Source of the DNA: an uncultured Pseudomonadota bacterium
GTDB taxonomy: Bacteria; Pseudomonadota; Gammaproteobacteria; Xanthomonadales; Ahniellaceae
Length of the DNA stretch: 11,999 nt
NCBI GenBank assembly: GCA_937996755.1
Contig: CALKUS010000216.1
Span: forward strand, 1-11,999
Reading direction: 5' to 3'
Made by a program: the position numbers and the translations under genes. A model generated the notes under the pieces. The model was given only the letters and a program-made list of their open reading frames with translations, was not told the origin of the DNA and searched no databases. Shown here one piece after another: positions 1 through 9,368 of the stretch; positions within the stretch are counted from its first letter, which is position 1; each line of letters begins with the position of its first letter.

Positions 1-36
1 CACCGTGCGCTGGTAGAGGTCGGAAATCGCAGGCAT
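1..36 (-). CDS. sufU: SufU-like Fe-S scaffold/sulfur transfer protein, first 12 codons only
   Basis: Only the N-terminus is inside the window: an ATG at 36-34 followed by codons reading MPAISDLYQRTV. This resembles the SDLYQxxV-type start of SufU/IscU-like proteins (a short helix with the Leu-Tyr pair). The gene directly follows sufS on the same strand, where many SUF operons carry sufU. SufU proteins accept or relay sulfur from the SufS desulfurase. No Shine-Dalgarno is visible: the ATG is only 9 nt downstream of a 25-bp hairpin (46-102). The identification rests on 12 residues plus position, so it is tentative. A SufE- or SufT-type protein cannot be excluded, but the start looks more like SufU. 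Confidence 0.6.
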   Translation of the reverse strand, partial: MPAISDLYQRTV

Positions 37-45
37 GACGGGGAT

Positions 46-102
46 TGTAGGAGCCGACTTGCGGGCGACCAACCTGCGGTCGCCCGCAAGCGGGCTCCTA
101 CA
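46..102. repeat. REP-like inverted repeat between sufS and sufU
   Basis: The arms 46-70 and 78-102 are 25 nt each and pair at 23 of 25 positions around a 7-nt loop. The outer ends read TGTAGGAGC/GCTCCTACA, and the inner stem is the GC-rich run CTTGCGGGCGACC. This is the look of dispersed REP-type elements in Pseudomonas and Xanthomonadales, where GCTCCTACA ends are common. The sufS stop codon (TAG, 100-98) is formed by bases of the right arm, and the sufU ATG starts 9 nt past the other end. The hairpin could reduce or uncouple sufU expression or stabilise the upstream mRNA. It lacks a T-tract, so it is not a typical intrinsic terminator. Confidence 0.85.
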
Positions 103-1342
103 GAAGCATGTCCCTGGCCTTCAGCAGCGCGGCCACGCAGGCGTCGACTTCGGCACGCGTGTTGTAGAAAGAGAGCGACGCGCGTGCCGTCGCGGGCACG
201 CCGAAGAATTCCATCAGCGGGTGCGCGCAGTGGTGGCCCGAGCGCAGCGCCACGCCCTCCGTGTCGACGATCGTCGCGAGGTCGTGCGCATGCACGCCGT
301 CGATCGTGAACGAGATCACGGGCGCCTTGCCCGGCGCCTCGCCGTAGATCCGCAGCCCGGGGATCGCGCGCAGCGCGCGCTCCGCGTACGCGAGCAGGTC
401 CTGCTCGTATGCCTCGATGCGATCGAGGCCCACGGATTCGAGGTAGTCGATGGCCGCACCGAGGCCGATGATGCCGGCGATGTTCGGCGTGCCGGCCTCG
501 AACTTGTGCGGGATGTCGGCGAACGTGGTGCCCGCGAAGCTCACGCGACGGATCATCTCGCCGCCGCCGAGGAACGGCGGCATCGCCTCGAGCAGCTCGC
601 GGCGCGCCCATAGCGCCCCCGTGCCGGTCGGGCCGAGCATCTTGTGGCCGGTGATCGCGTAGAAGTCGCAGCCGAGCGCCTGCACGTCGACGCGGCGGTG
701 CGGCGCGGCCTGCGAACCGTCCACGAGCACGCGGATCCCGCGCGCGCGTGCTTCGCGGCAGATGTCGGCGATCGGGTTCACCGTACCGAGCGCGTTCGAC
801 ACGTGCGTGACGCCGAGCAGCTTCACGTCGGGCGTCATCAGCGCGAACAGGCGCTCGAGCGACAGCGAGCCATCCGGCTCGATCGGCACGGCCTTCACGG
901 TCGCGCCGTTGCGCGCCGCGACCAGCTGCCACGGCACGATGTTCGCGTGGTGCTCCATCGTCGTGACGAGGATGGTATCGCCGGCCTGCAGCTGCGGCAG
1001 CGCCCACGAGTACGCGACGAGGTTGATCGATTCCGTCGTGCCGCGCGTGAACACCACCTCGTCGCGCGACGGCGCATTGATGAATGCGCGCAGCTTGTCG
1101 CGAGTTCCCTCGAACAGCGCCGTCGCTTCCGCGCCCAGCGTGTGCACGGCGCGCGAGACGTTCGCGTTGTGCCGCGTGTAGTACCCGTTCACCGCATCGA
1201 TGACGGCCTGCGGGCGCTGCGCCGTGTTCGCGTTGTCCAGGTACACGAGCGGCTTGCCGTGCACGAGCCGCGTGAGCGCGGGAAAGTCGCGGCGGTAGAT
1301 CTCGGGGTCGAAGGCCGGCGCGGTGCGCGGTGCGGCGTTCAT
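98..1342 (-). CDS. sufS: SufS cysteine desulfurase (type II, PLP-dependent)
   Basis: The 414-aa protein removes sulfur from L-cysteine as an enzyme persulfide for Fe-S cluster assembly. Visible family features are the H131 motif (MEHHANIVPW) that stacks on PLP, the PLP-binding lysine K234 in ITGHKMLGPTG, and the persulfide-forming cysteine C372 in RSGHHCAHP. The spacing of these three residues equals that of E. coli SufS (H123, K226, C364), each shifted by 8, so the fold is intact. The short active-site loop marks the SufS class rather than IscS. The ATG at 1342 overlaps the sufD stop as ATGA, implying translational coupling. The stop codon is contributed by the adjacent REP-like repeat. Its partner is probably the SufU-like gene just downstream; no sufE is visible. 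Confidence 0.97.
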   Translation of the reverse strand: MNAAPRTAPAFDPEIYRRDFPALTRLVHGKPLVYLDNANTAQRPQAVIDAVNGYYTRHNANVSRAVHTLGAEATALFEGTRDKLRAFINAPSRDEVVFTRGTTESINLVAYSWALPQLQAGDTILVTTMEHHANIVPWQLVAARNGATVKAVPIEPDGSLSLERLFALMTPDVKLLGVTHVSNALGTVNPIADICREARARGIRVLVDGSQAAPHRRVDVQALGCDFYAITGHKMLGPTGTGALWARRELLEAMPPFLGGGEMIRRVSFAGTTFADIPHKFEAGTPNIAGIIGLGAAIDYLESVGLDRIEAYEQDLLAYAERALRAIPGLRIYGEAPGKAPVISFTIDGVHAHDLATIVDTEGVALRSGHHCAHPLMEFFGVPATARASLSFYNTRAEVDACVAALLKARDMLL

Positions 1343-2613
1343 GCTGGCTGGTCCTCGTGCCCCGGCAGGTGCAGCGCGATGCGCCGCGCGAGCGTCTCCG
1401 CGAGCGCCGGCTCGAGGCCGTCGAGCACTTCGCGGCAGAACGCGAACGTGAGCAGCGACCGCGCGGTCGCGGCCGGCAGGCCGCGCGAGCGCAGGTAGAA
1501 CAGCGCGCGCTCGTCCAGCTGGCCGACGGTCGCGCCGTGCGCGGCCTTTACCTCGTCGGCATGGATCTCGAGCGCGGGCTTCGCGTCGATCTCGGCATGC
1601 GGCGACAGCATGAGGTTGCGCGTCGAAAGCTTCGCATCGGTGCCGTCGGCGCCCGGCGCCACGACAATTCCGCCGACGAACACGCCGCGCGCGCGGCCAT
1701 CGGCGATGCCGCGCCACAATGTCTCGCTCGTGGTGTCGCGTGCGACGTGCGCGATGTCGAGGTGCGTCTCCGCGTGCTGGCGCCCGCGCAGCGCGAATAC
1801 GCCGCGCGCGGCCAGCGACGCATGCTCGCCCGCGAGCGTGACGTCGAGCTCGCGCCGCGCGATCGCGGCGCCGAGCTCCAGCTCCCAGCCGCGCAGGGCC
1901 GCATGCGCGCCCAGCTCCGCCTCGCAGCGGTCGAGCAGCACGGCGCCGGCGCCCGCTTCCTGCAGGCGCACGACGGACAGCGAAGACCCTTCGCCGAGCT
2001 CCAGCTGCAGCACGACGTTGTCGAGCGACGCGGCCGCGCTGCCGCCTTCGGCATGCAGCACGAGCGTCGCGCGCGCGCCGGCCTCGAGGACGGCCACGTG
2101 GCGCAGGAAGCGCGTCGCGGGCGCGTCGGCGCCCGGCATGACGAGCGCGATCGTGCCGGCGTCGGCACCCGCGGCGACACGCACGAATGCACCGTGCTGC
2201 GCATGCAGCGTGTTCAACCGCGTATAGCCGTGCTGCGCGCCGTCGTAGCCGCGCTCGTAGCGGTCGCGAAGGACTGCCTCGCCACGCATGAGCGCGGCCG
2301 ACAGCGGCTCGATCGTCGCGCGCGCTGCAGCATCGCCCGTGCGCAGGAACTCGTGCCAGTTCGCACCGAATGAAATGCGTACGCCAGCAAGCGGCAGCGC
2401 GAGCGCGGCATCGGCGGCGACAGCCGTCGCGACCGGCGCCTTGGCGAGCTCGCGCAGGGGCATGCTCCGCCACCGCTCGTGCCGCGCCTGCGGCATGCCG
2501 TCGCGCGCGAGATCGGCGCGATGACGTGCGCGTGCCGACTCGAGCCATGTCTGCGACGACGCGGTCTCGATGCCGGACGCGCCGATTGCCGAGGCTCTGG
2601 AGTTCGGATCCAC
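1339..2613 (-). CDS. sufD: SufD, Fe-S assembly scaffold subunit
   Basis: The 424-aa SufD subunit pairs with SufB to form the heterodimer that, with a SufC dimer, makes the cluster-assembly complex. The C-terminal third has the family signature: DEVKAAHGATVGQLDE (about 353-368) and LFYLRSRGLP (371-380). H359 in AHGATVG matches the functionally important histidine H360 of E. coli SufD, while the cysteine two residues before it in E. coli (CSHGATVG) is alanine here. The middle is a repetitive beta-helix-like region. The start is GTG at 2613, supported by GGGGG 9 nt upstream inside the end of sufC, with a 4-nt gap after the sufC stop. A later methionine (residue 40) would remove part of the N-terminal helical domain. 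The end overlaps sufS by 4 nt (ATGA). Confidence 0.95.
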   Translation of the reverse strand: MDPNSRASAIGASGIETASSQTWLESARARHRADLARDGMPQARHERWRSMPLRELAKAPVATAVAADAALALPLAGVRISFGANWHEFLRTGDAAARATIEPLSAALMRGEAVLRDRYERGYDGAQHGYTRLNTLHAQHGAFVRVAAGADAGTIALVMPGADAPATRFLRHVAVLEAGARATLVLHAEGGSAAASLDNVVLQLELGEGSSLSVVRLQEAGAGAVLLDRCEAELGAHAALRGWELELGAAIARRELDVTLAGEHASLAARGVFALRGRQHAETHLDIAHVARDTTSETLWRGIADGRARGVFVGGIVVAPGADGTDAKLSTRNLMLSPHAEIDAKPALEIHADEVKAAHGATVGQLDERALFYLRSRGLPAATARSLLTFAFCREVLDGLEPALAETLARRIALHLPGHEDQPA

Positions 2614-2617
2614 CGCG

Positions 2618-3390
<773 letters not shown>

Positions 3391-3391
<1 letters not shown>

Positions 3392-4023
3392 CAGTCTTTC
3401 CTCGAATCGCCGCGCCGCTGCAGCACGACCCACGTGAATCGTTGCACCGCGCCGGACGGCGTCACGTGCTCCTCGCGCGTGTCGTAGTCCAGCGCGAACC
3501 AGTCGGCGAAGGCTCGCGACAACATGACGGCGTCGTAGCGGCAGACTTCCAGGCCACTGCACCGCTCCGGGCCGTCCAGCGCGAACGTCGCGATCACGAG
3601 CCAGCCGCCCGGCCGCACCGCGCGCGCCGCGCGCTCGGCGTAGTGCACGCGATCGGCGGCGTCGACCATGAAGTGGAACACCGCGCGGTCGTGCCAAAGC
3701 GCGTAGTGCGCATCCGGCAGCGCCGCCGCGAGCACATCGCTCGCCAGCCACTTCACCGACGACGCACGCACGCCCAGCCGCGCACGACATTCGCCCAGCG
3801 CGGCGTCCGAAACGTCGAGTGCCGTCACGTCGCGGTGCCCGCGGTCGAGCAGCCCGTCGATGAGCGTGGCACGCCCGCAACCGACGTCGATCAACGCATC
3901 GTTCACGCGCAGGCCGAGCTCGTCGATCAGCGCGAGCGACGTGTCCAGCCGCGGGCGATACCAGCTCGTCTGCTGTTCGCCACGCGTGCGGTAGACGTTT
4001 TCCCAGTGGGCCTGCGTATCCAT
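3391..4023 (-). CDS. class I SAM-dependent methyltransferase embedded between sufB and sufC
   Basis: The 210-aa protein has a Rossmann methyltransferase core: motif I LIDVGCGRAT (44-53), the acidic ribose-binding D70 in VTALDVSD, D96 in LASDVL, motif II with WHDRAVFHF (110-118), and the post-motif VRPGGWLVIATFALDGPERC (136-155). The start HWENVYRTRGEQQTSWY and the FALDGPERCSGL block are typical of a widespread bacterial methyltransferase family with no substrate known to me. The ATG at 4023 is preferred because GGAAAGGGAA precedes it. An in-frame ATG at 4044 would overlap sufB by 8 nt and add seven residues. The gap from sufB is 13 nt, and the stop overlaps sufC (TGATG), so it is a real operon member. 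Methylation of a Suf component or metabolite is only a guess. Confidence 0.92.
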
Positions 4024-4033
4024 TTCCCTTTCC
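4024..4033 (-). promoter_or_regulatory. ribosome binding site choosing the methyltransferase start
   Basis: On the minus strand GGAAAGGGAA directly precedes the ATG at 4023. No comparable purine run stands at the usual distance before the alternative ATG at 4044, which lies inside sufB. The site therefore favours the shorter 210-aa protein. Confidence 0.5.
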
Positions 4034-4036
4034 GAA

Positions 4037-5476
<1,440 letters not shown>

Positions 5477-5477
5477 C

Positions 5478-5912
5478 TCAGGCCTCCACGCTCACCGGAA
5501 TCGCGCGTCGCGGTCGCGGCAGCATCTGCGCGAGCGTCACGCCGCGCAGCGCCCCTTCGACGACGTCGGACACCCGACGCCAGTTGCCGCGCACGCCGCA
5601 ATGCGGCTCGTGGCCGCACTGGCCCGCGTGCGACACGCACTCGGTCATCCCGAACGGCCCTTCCATCGCCGCGACGATGTCGGCGAGCGTGATCTGGTCG
5701 GCCGCGCGCGCGAGGCGGTAGCCGCCCGTCGCGCCGCGGAACGACGCGAGCAGGCCCGCTTTTGCGAGCATCTTCAGGATCTTGCTGGCGGTCGCCGGTT
5801 CCAGGTGCGCGCGCTGCGCGAGGTCGGCAGCCGCATGCACGGCGCCGGGCTCGGCCGCGAGCGCGGTCATCAGCACCGTCGCGTAATCCGTGAGTTTTCC
5901 GATGCGCAGCAC
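5478..5912 (-). CDS. Rrf2/IscR-family regulator of the SUF operon
   Basis: The 144-aa protein is a winged-helix repressor of the Rrf2 family, the type found at the head of proteobacterial suf operons (SUF system regulator group). The N-terminal DNA-binding part spans about residues 1-70, with the recognition region ATASKILKMLAKAGLL (40-55) and the wing RGATGGYRLAR (59-69). Three cysteines, C92, C99 and C105, sit where IscR binds [2Fe-2S] (C92, C98, C104). IscR's fourth ligand, His107, falls on R108 here, although H94, H101 and H104 are near. It starts with GTG at 5912 behind a weak ribosome site. It is expected to sense Fe-S status and repress its own operon through the palindrome at 5956-5977. 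Confidence 0.93.
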   Translation of the reverse strand: MLRIGKLTDYATVLMTALAAEPGAVHAAADLAQRAHLEPATASKILKMLAKAGLLASFRGATGGYRLARAADQITLADIVAAMEGPFGMTECVSHAGQCGHEPHCGVRGNWRRVSDVVEGALRGVTLAQMLPRPRRAIPVSVEA

Positions 5913-5946
5913 GGCGAGACGCCCTGGAAATCGAAAGCGGACTGGA

Positions 5947-5976
5947 ATTGTACGATTTGACGCGGTCGCGGGTCAA
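5947..5976 (-). promoter_or_regulatory. sigma-70-type promoter of the suf operon
   Basis: On the minus strand a -35 box TTGACC (5976-5971) and a -10 box TACAAT (5952-5947) are separated by 18 nt. They lie 34 nt upstream of the regulator GTG, giving a short leader. Five of six bases match the consensus in each box. Transcription would cover the regulator and all the suf genes. Confidence 0.75.
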
Positions 5977-5977
5977 A
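5956..5977. promoter_or_regulatory. 22-bp imperfect palindrome over the -35 box, candidate operator
   Basis: TTTGAC-N10-GTCAAA is a perfect 6-bp inverted repeat with two further symmetric pairs in the spacer. It overlaps the -35 hexamer and most of the promoter spacer, the position expected for a repressor. The dyad length fits a dimeric Rrf2 protein, but the sequence is not the classical E. coli IscR site. Confidence 0.55.
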
Positions 5978-5997
5978 GCGGGCACGGGCGGCGGAAT

Positions 5998-6522
5998 TCA
6001 GCGCAGGACCGCCAGGACGGCGGTCGTGGGCAGCGCGCCCCACATGCGACTGTCGAGGGAGTTGTCGCGATTGTCGCCCATCACGAACACATGGCCTTCG
6101 GGCACGCGCAGCCGCGCCAGCGTACGCGAGCGATCGAGACGCGCGTTGGCGGCGTCGACGTAGGGCTCGGACACGGGTTCGTCGTTCACCAGCAGCACGC
6201 CCTCCCGGATCTCGATGGAGTCCCTGGCGCGCGCGACGACGCGCGATACCGCGGCCCTGCCGGGCATCGCGGGCGAGTCGTAGACGACGATCTCGGCGGG
6301 CCGCAATTCCTCCCGCGCCGCGGACGTCATGTCCACGAAATGCACCGATGACGGTTGGAGCGTCGGCGCCATCGCGGCGCTCGGAATGCGGTACGGCGTG
6401 TGCCCGGCAATGCGCGCGCGCGGATCGCGCGACGGCACGCCGAACGGATTCAGCACGTAGGTGGCGCCGAGGCCGAGCGCCATCGCGGCGATGAACCCGA
6501 TCACGATGGTCCGTGGTTTCAC
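5998..6522 (-). CDS. signal peptidase I (S26) homologue lacking the Ser-Lys dyad
   Basis: The 174-aa protein has one N-terminal membrane segment (about 5-24) followed by an S26 peptidase domain outside the membrane. Box B reads IPSAAMAPTL (46-55): the residue before Met, the catalytic Ser in active enzymes (PSGSM), is Ala50. In box D, AVSRVVARARDSI (91-103) aligns with IKRAVGLPGD, putting Ser93 at the general-base lysine. Box E GDNRDNSLDSRMWGALP (149-165) is very well kept, so the fold is probably intact. The predicted result is a non-canonical or inactive peptidase. E. coli LepB is 324 aa; this minimal version is shorter. The GTG start at 6522 overlaps the MFS stop as GTGA, so the two are probably cotranslated. 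Ser48 could be a shifted nucleophile, but no lysine partner is evident. Confidence 0.88.
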   Translation of the reverse strand: MKPRTIVIGFIAAMALGLGATYVLNPFGVPSRDPRARIAGHTPYRIPSAAMAPTLQPSSVHFVDMTSAAREELRPAEIVVYDSPAMPGRAAVSRVVARARDSIEIREGVLLVNDEPVSEPYVDAANARLDRSRTLARLRVPEGHVFVMGDNRDNSLDSRMWGALPTTAVLAVLR

Positions 6523-7724
6523 GTCGCGTGTCCCTTCGGCAAGGCGAACAATGCGGCAGCGCCGACCATCGCGAGCGCCGCCCCCATCCAGAACGTGGTG
6601 GCCGGCGAGAACACGTCCCACACGAAGCCGCTCAATGCGCTCGTTGCGAGCAGCACGACGCCCGTCGCGAGGTTGAAGACGCCGAACGCCGTGCCGCGCA
6701 GCGCGCCGGGCGCGAGGTCGGCGATGTAGGCGGCGAACAGGCCCTGCGTCAGGCCCATGTGCAGGCCCCACAGCGCGATGCCGGCGAACAGCCCGACCAT
6801 GCCGCTGGCGAGCGCGAGCACCACGTCGGCGATCGCGAGCACCACCATGCCGGCGATCAGCAGCGGCCTGCGCCCGCCCTTGTCCGACCAGGCGCCGGCC
6901 GGGTACGCGGCGACGGTGTAGACGAGCGACATCGTGACGAGCACGAGCGGCACCCAGGTATTGGCCAGACCGAGGTTCGAGCCGCGCAGCACGAGGAACG
7001 CTTCCGTCGAGCGTGCGAAGGTCAGCAGCGAGCCGATCGCGACGAGCTTCCAGTACGTGCCGCCCAGGCGACGGAAACCTTCGCGCGAAAACGGCAGCTT
7101 CGCGGGCACCTTGCCCGGCGCCGATTCCGGCTCGCGCACGCCGAACACCAGCAGCGCGACCGCGAGCACGCCCGGGACGACGGCGATCCAGAGCGCCGCG
7201 CGCATGTTGCCGGCGAAGTACGCCATCGCCGCGATCGCCAGCAGCGGCCCGGCGAACCCGCCCACGGTGTCCAGCGATTGCCGCAGCCCGAACGCCGCAC
7301 CGCGCACTTCATTCGGCGTGACGTCGGCGATCAGCGCGTCGCGCGGCGCGCCGCGGATGCCCTTGCCGACGCGATCGAGCAGCCGCGCGCCGAGCACCCA
7401 GTGCACCGAGCCGGCGAGCGGGAACAGCGGTTTCGTCAGCGTCGCCAGGCCGTAGCCGAGCACGATCAGCGGCTTGCGCCGGCCGAGCACGTCGCTGAGG
7501 TAGCCCGAGAACACTTTCGTCGCGAGCGCCAGGCCCTCGGCCGCGCCTTCGATCAGGCCGATCATGAGCGCCGACGCGCCGAGCGTGCCGGCCAGGAATA
7601 CCGGCAGCAGGCTGTGGATGAATTCCGACGACATGTCGGTGAGCAGGCTGACGATGCCGAGCACCCAGACGGTGCTCGGGATGCGCGGTGCCCGGCCGGA
7701 GCTGCTCCCTGCGTATTCGTTCAT
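6519..7724 (-). CDS. MFS transporter, about 12 membrane segments
   Basis: The 401-aa integral membrane protein has the Major Facilitator layout of two six-helix halves. The cytosolic motif A occurs twice, as GYLSDVLGRRK (74-84) and GAWSDKGGRRP (277-287). The conserved stretch LLDRVGKGIRGAPRDALIAD (115-134) and GLRQSLDTVGGFAGPLLA (146-163) place it in an MFS group often annotated as drug or metabolite efflux; the substrate cannot be read from sequence. Length is normal. The ATG at 7724 is 26 nt from the divergent start at 7751, so the promoters of the two units must overlap or lie inside the neighbouring genes. Its stop overlaps the signal peptidase homologue by 4 nt, suggesting a functional pair. 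Confidence 0.92.
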   Translation of the reverse strand: MNEYAGSSSGRAPRIPSTVWVLGIVSLLTDMSSEFIHSLLPVFLAGTLGASALMIGLIEGAAEGLALATKVFSGYLSDVLGRRKPLIVLGYGLATLTKPLFPLAGSVHWVLGARLLDRVGKGIRGAPRDALIADVTPNEVRGAAFGLRQSLDTVGGFAGPLLAIAAMAYFAGNMRAALWIAVVPGVLAVALLVFGVREPESAPGKVPAKLPFSREGFRRLGGTYWKLVAIGSLLTFARSTEAFLVLRGSNLGLANTWVPLVLVTMSLVYTVAAYPAGAWSDKGGRRPLLIAGMVVLAIADVVLALASGMVGLFAGIALWGLHMGLTQGLFAAYIADLAPGALRGTAFGVFNLATGVVLLATSALSGFVWDVFSPATTFWMGAALAMVGAAALFALPKGHAT

Positions 7725-7750
7725 GCCCGTAGTCTCGCCGGAGCACGCCC

Positions 7751-8287
7751 GTGCGTCGATGCCTGCTTGCGATCGTTCTGCTCGTCGCCGGACCCGCCGT
7801 CGCCGAGCCCGAGCCGTTCCCGCTGCCCGACCTCGCCCGCCTGTTCGACGCCGCGCGCGACGCGATGGGCGAGCCGTTGCGCATCTACAGCCTGGAGATC
7901 TCGCGCGACGGCGACACCGAGCTGCTCGTGCGTCGGAACGACCGCCCCGACCTCGTCGACTGGTTCAAGCTCGAGGACGGCGAGCTCACCGGGCCGGATC
8001 CCGTGAAGTTCGAGAGCTACCCGACGCTCGCCGCGCTCGACTACCACGAGATCGACGCGCGCGAAGTGGACCTCGCGGCGTTGCCGCGCCTGTTCGATGC
8101 CGCTCGCAGGAAGCTGAAGATGCCGGACGCGAGCATCACCGGCGTCACGCTCGAGCGCCGCGACAGCGGCGGCTTCCTGACCTACGAGAATGCCGCGATC
8201 TGGGAAGTGCACCTGGAAGACGCGCGCCACGACGGCTATGTGCAGTTCGACACGCACGGGAGGATCCTCCATGACGAGCGCGAATAG
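7751..8287 (+). CDS. exported protein of unknown function, one A-B repeat unit
   Basis: I do not recognise a named family. The 178-aa product has a signal peptide with a hydrophobic core (LLAIVLLVAG) ending in AVA at residue 18, so the mature protein should be periplasmic. The rest splits into two similar halves: a helix LARLFDAARDAMGEPL (28-43) with strands after it, and LPRLFDAARRKLKMP (111-125) again followed by strands ending in GYVQFDTHGRI. The helix-plus-strand pattern resembles PepSY-type modules but is not a confident match. The mature part has no cysteine. The start is GTG at 7751, supported by GGAG 7 nt upstream; the start also sits correctly for the signal peptide. The gene overlaps the next one by 17 nt, and the two proteins are related in layout. 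Confidence 0.8.
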   Translation: MRRCLLAIVLLVAGPAVAEPEPFPLPDLARLFDAARDAMGEPLRIYSLEISRDGDTELLVRRNDRPDLVDWFKLEDGELTGPDPVKFESYPTLAALDYHEIDAREVDLAALPRLFDAARRKLKMPDASITGVTLERRDSGGFLTYENAAIWEVHLEDARHDGYVQFDTHGRILHDERE

Positions 8288-9368
8288 CTGGCTCGCGGCA
8301 CTGCTGTTCGCGCTGCCTGCCGCCGCCGGCACGCCGATCACCGACGTCAAGGCGCCGCCCGACCTGCTGGGCGACGGCGCCGGCCTGCACGCGGCGCTCG
8401 AGCGCGCGATCGGGCATCCGGTGTGGGTGGTGGGCGCGCGCCTCGACGCGAAGGGCGGCGAGCTCATCGTGCAGGACGTCGCGGACGAGGAAATCTACGA
8501 CCAGTACTTCGTCGTGCCCGGCGGCCCGATCCGCGGCCCTGCGCCGCAGAAGGTCGGCTCGATCGACTGCCCGCGCAACCGCGTGGCGTTCGCGAAGCTC
8601 GACCTCGGCGTGGTCGGCGGCGTGCTGGCCGACGCGAAGGCGCGCGCGGCCGGCAACGGCTACGGCGAGCCGCTGAGCGCCGAGCTCGGCGCCGACGTGT
8701 TCTGCAAGGGCTTCGGCTGGCGTTTCCTCACGATGGGCATCGACAACGACGACGCGATGCTCGAGCTCGTCTACGGCTTCGACGGCCGACTGCAGTCCGC
8801 GCGCAGCTTCGACGGCGAGCGCTGGAAGAAGCTCGATGCGAAGGCGCTGGCGGCTGCGCGCGCCGCACCGGCGCCGAAAGCGCCGGCGGCAGCGCCGCAG
8901 GAGAAGCCCGGCGGCGGCGCCGCGTTCCGCTTCTACGAGAACCCGTTGCCGGCGCTCGCCGAGCTCGAGCGCTTCATCGGCGAGCCGTTGCGGCTGAAGT
9001 CGGTCGTGATCGACGAGGACCAGGTGTCGGTCGACCTGTTCCGGAAGGACAGCGGCCGCCACTACTTCACCTACCTGCTCGCGGCCGACGGCGGCATCAA
9101 GCTGTGGCGCGAGGACGACTCGATCATGCTCGATTGCAACAAGCCGTTCGCACCCGGCGAGGCGCCGTTCGCGAACCTCGGCGACCTGGTCGCACGCGCG
9201 CTCGTGGCGATCGGCCCGATGCAGGACCCGTACGTGACGAGCGCGCACGTGTCGCGCAACTTCGGCTGCGGCAGGACCGAAGTCGTGGTGTACACCGAGG
9301 ACGAGCGCGCGAAAGGACGCGTCGTGTTCGACGACCGCGGGCGCCAGCGCGAGGCCGAAATACAGTGA
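8271..9368 (+). CDS. exported protein of unknown function, two A-B repeat units with cysteine pairs
   Basis: No named family is recognised. The 365-aa product begins MTSANSWLAALLFALPAAAG, a probable signal peptide, so a periplasmic site is likely. Two units of about 145 aa (about 36-182 and 226-365) are joined by an Ala/Pro-rich linker (190-216). Each unit has a helix (LHAALERAIGHPV at 39-51; LPALAELERFIGEPL at 226-240), a beta part, a cysteine (C100; C289), a second helix, and another cysteine (C145; C333). The Cys spacings of 45 and 44 suggest one disulfide per unit. The ATG at 8271 is chosen because GGGAGGA stands 6 nt before it and it gives the signal peptide; an upstream in-frame ATG at 8190 would not. 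It overlaps the previous gene by 17 nt. Confidence 0.82.
   Translation: MTSANSWLAALLFALPAAAGTPITDVKAPPDLLGDGAGLHAALERAIGHPVWVVGARLDAKGGELIVQDVADEEIYDQYFVVPGGPIRGPAPQKVGSIDCPRNRVAFAKLDLGVVGGVLADAKARAAGNGYGEPLSAELGADVFCKGFGWRFLTMGIDNDDAMLELVYGFDGRLQSARSFDGERWKKLDAKALAAARAAPAPKAPAAAPQEKPGGGAAFRFYENPLPALAELERFIGEPLRLKSVVIDEDQVSVDLFRKDSGRHYFTYLLAADGGIKLWREDDSIMLDCNKPFAPGEAPFANLGDLVARALVAIGPMQDPYVTSAHVSRNFGCGRTEVVVYTEDERAKGRVVFDDRGRQREAEIQ

Noticed and set aside
98..2548. Very long minus-strand frame of 816 codons running through sufS and into sufD
   Set aside because: Only the last 414 codons are SufS. The upstream extension is an out-of-frame, Arg/Ala-rich reading of sufD, caused by high GC and lack of stops. 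The ATG at 1342 is the real start.
6513..8006. Plus-strand frame of 497 codons opposite the MFS gene
   Set aside because: It is rich in Arg, Glu, His and Gln, typical of antisense readings of a membrane protein gene in GC-rich DNA, and it runs into the real gene at 7751 in another frame.
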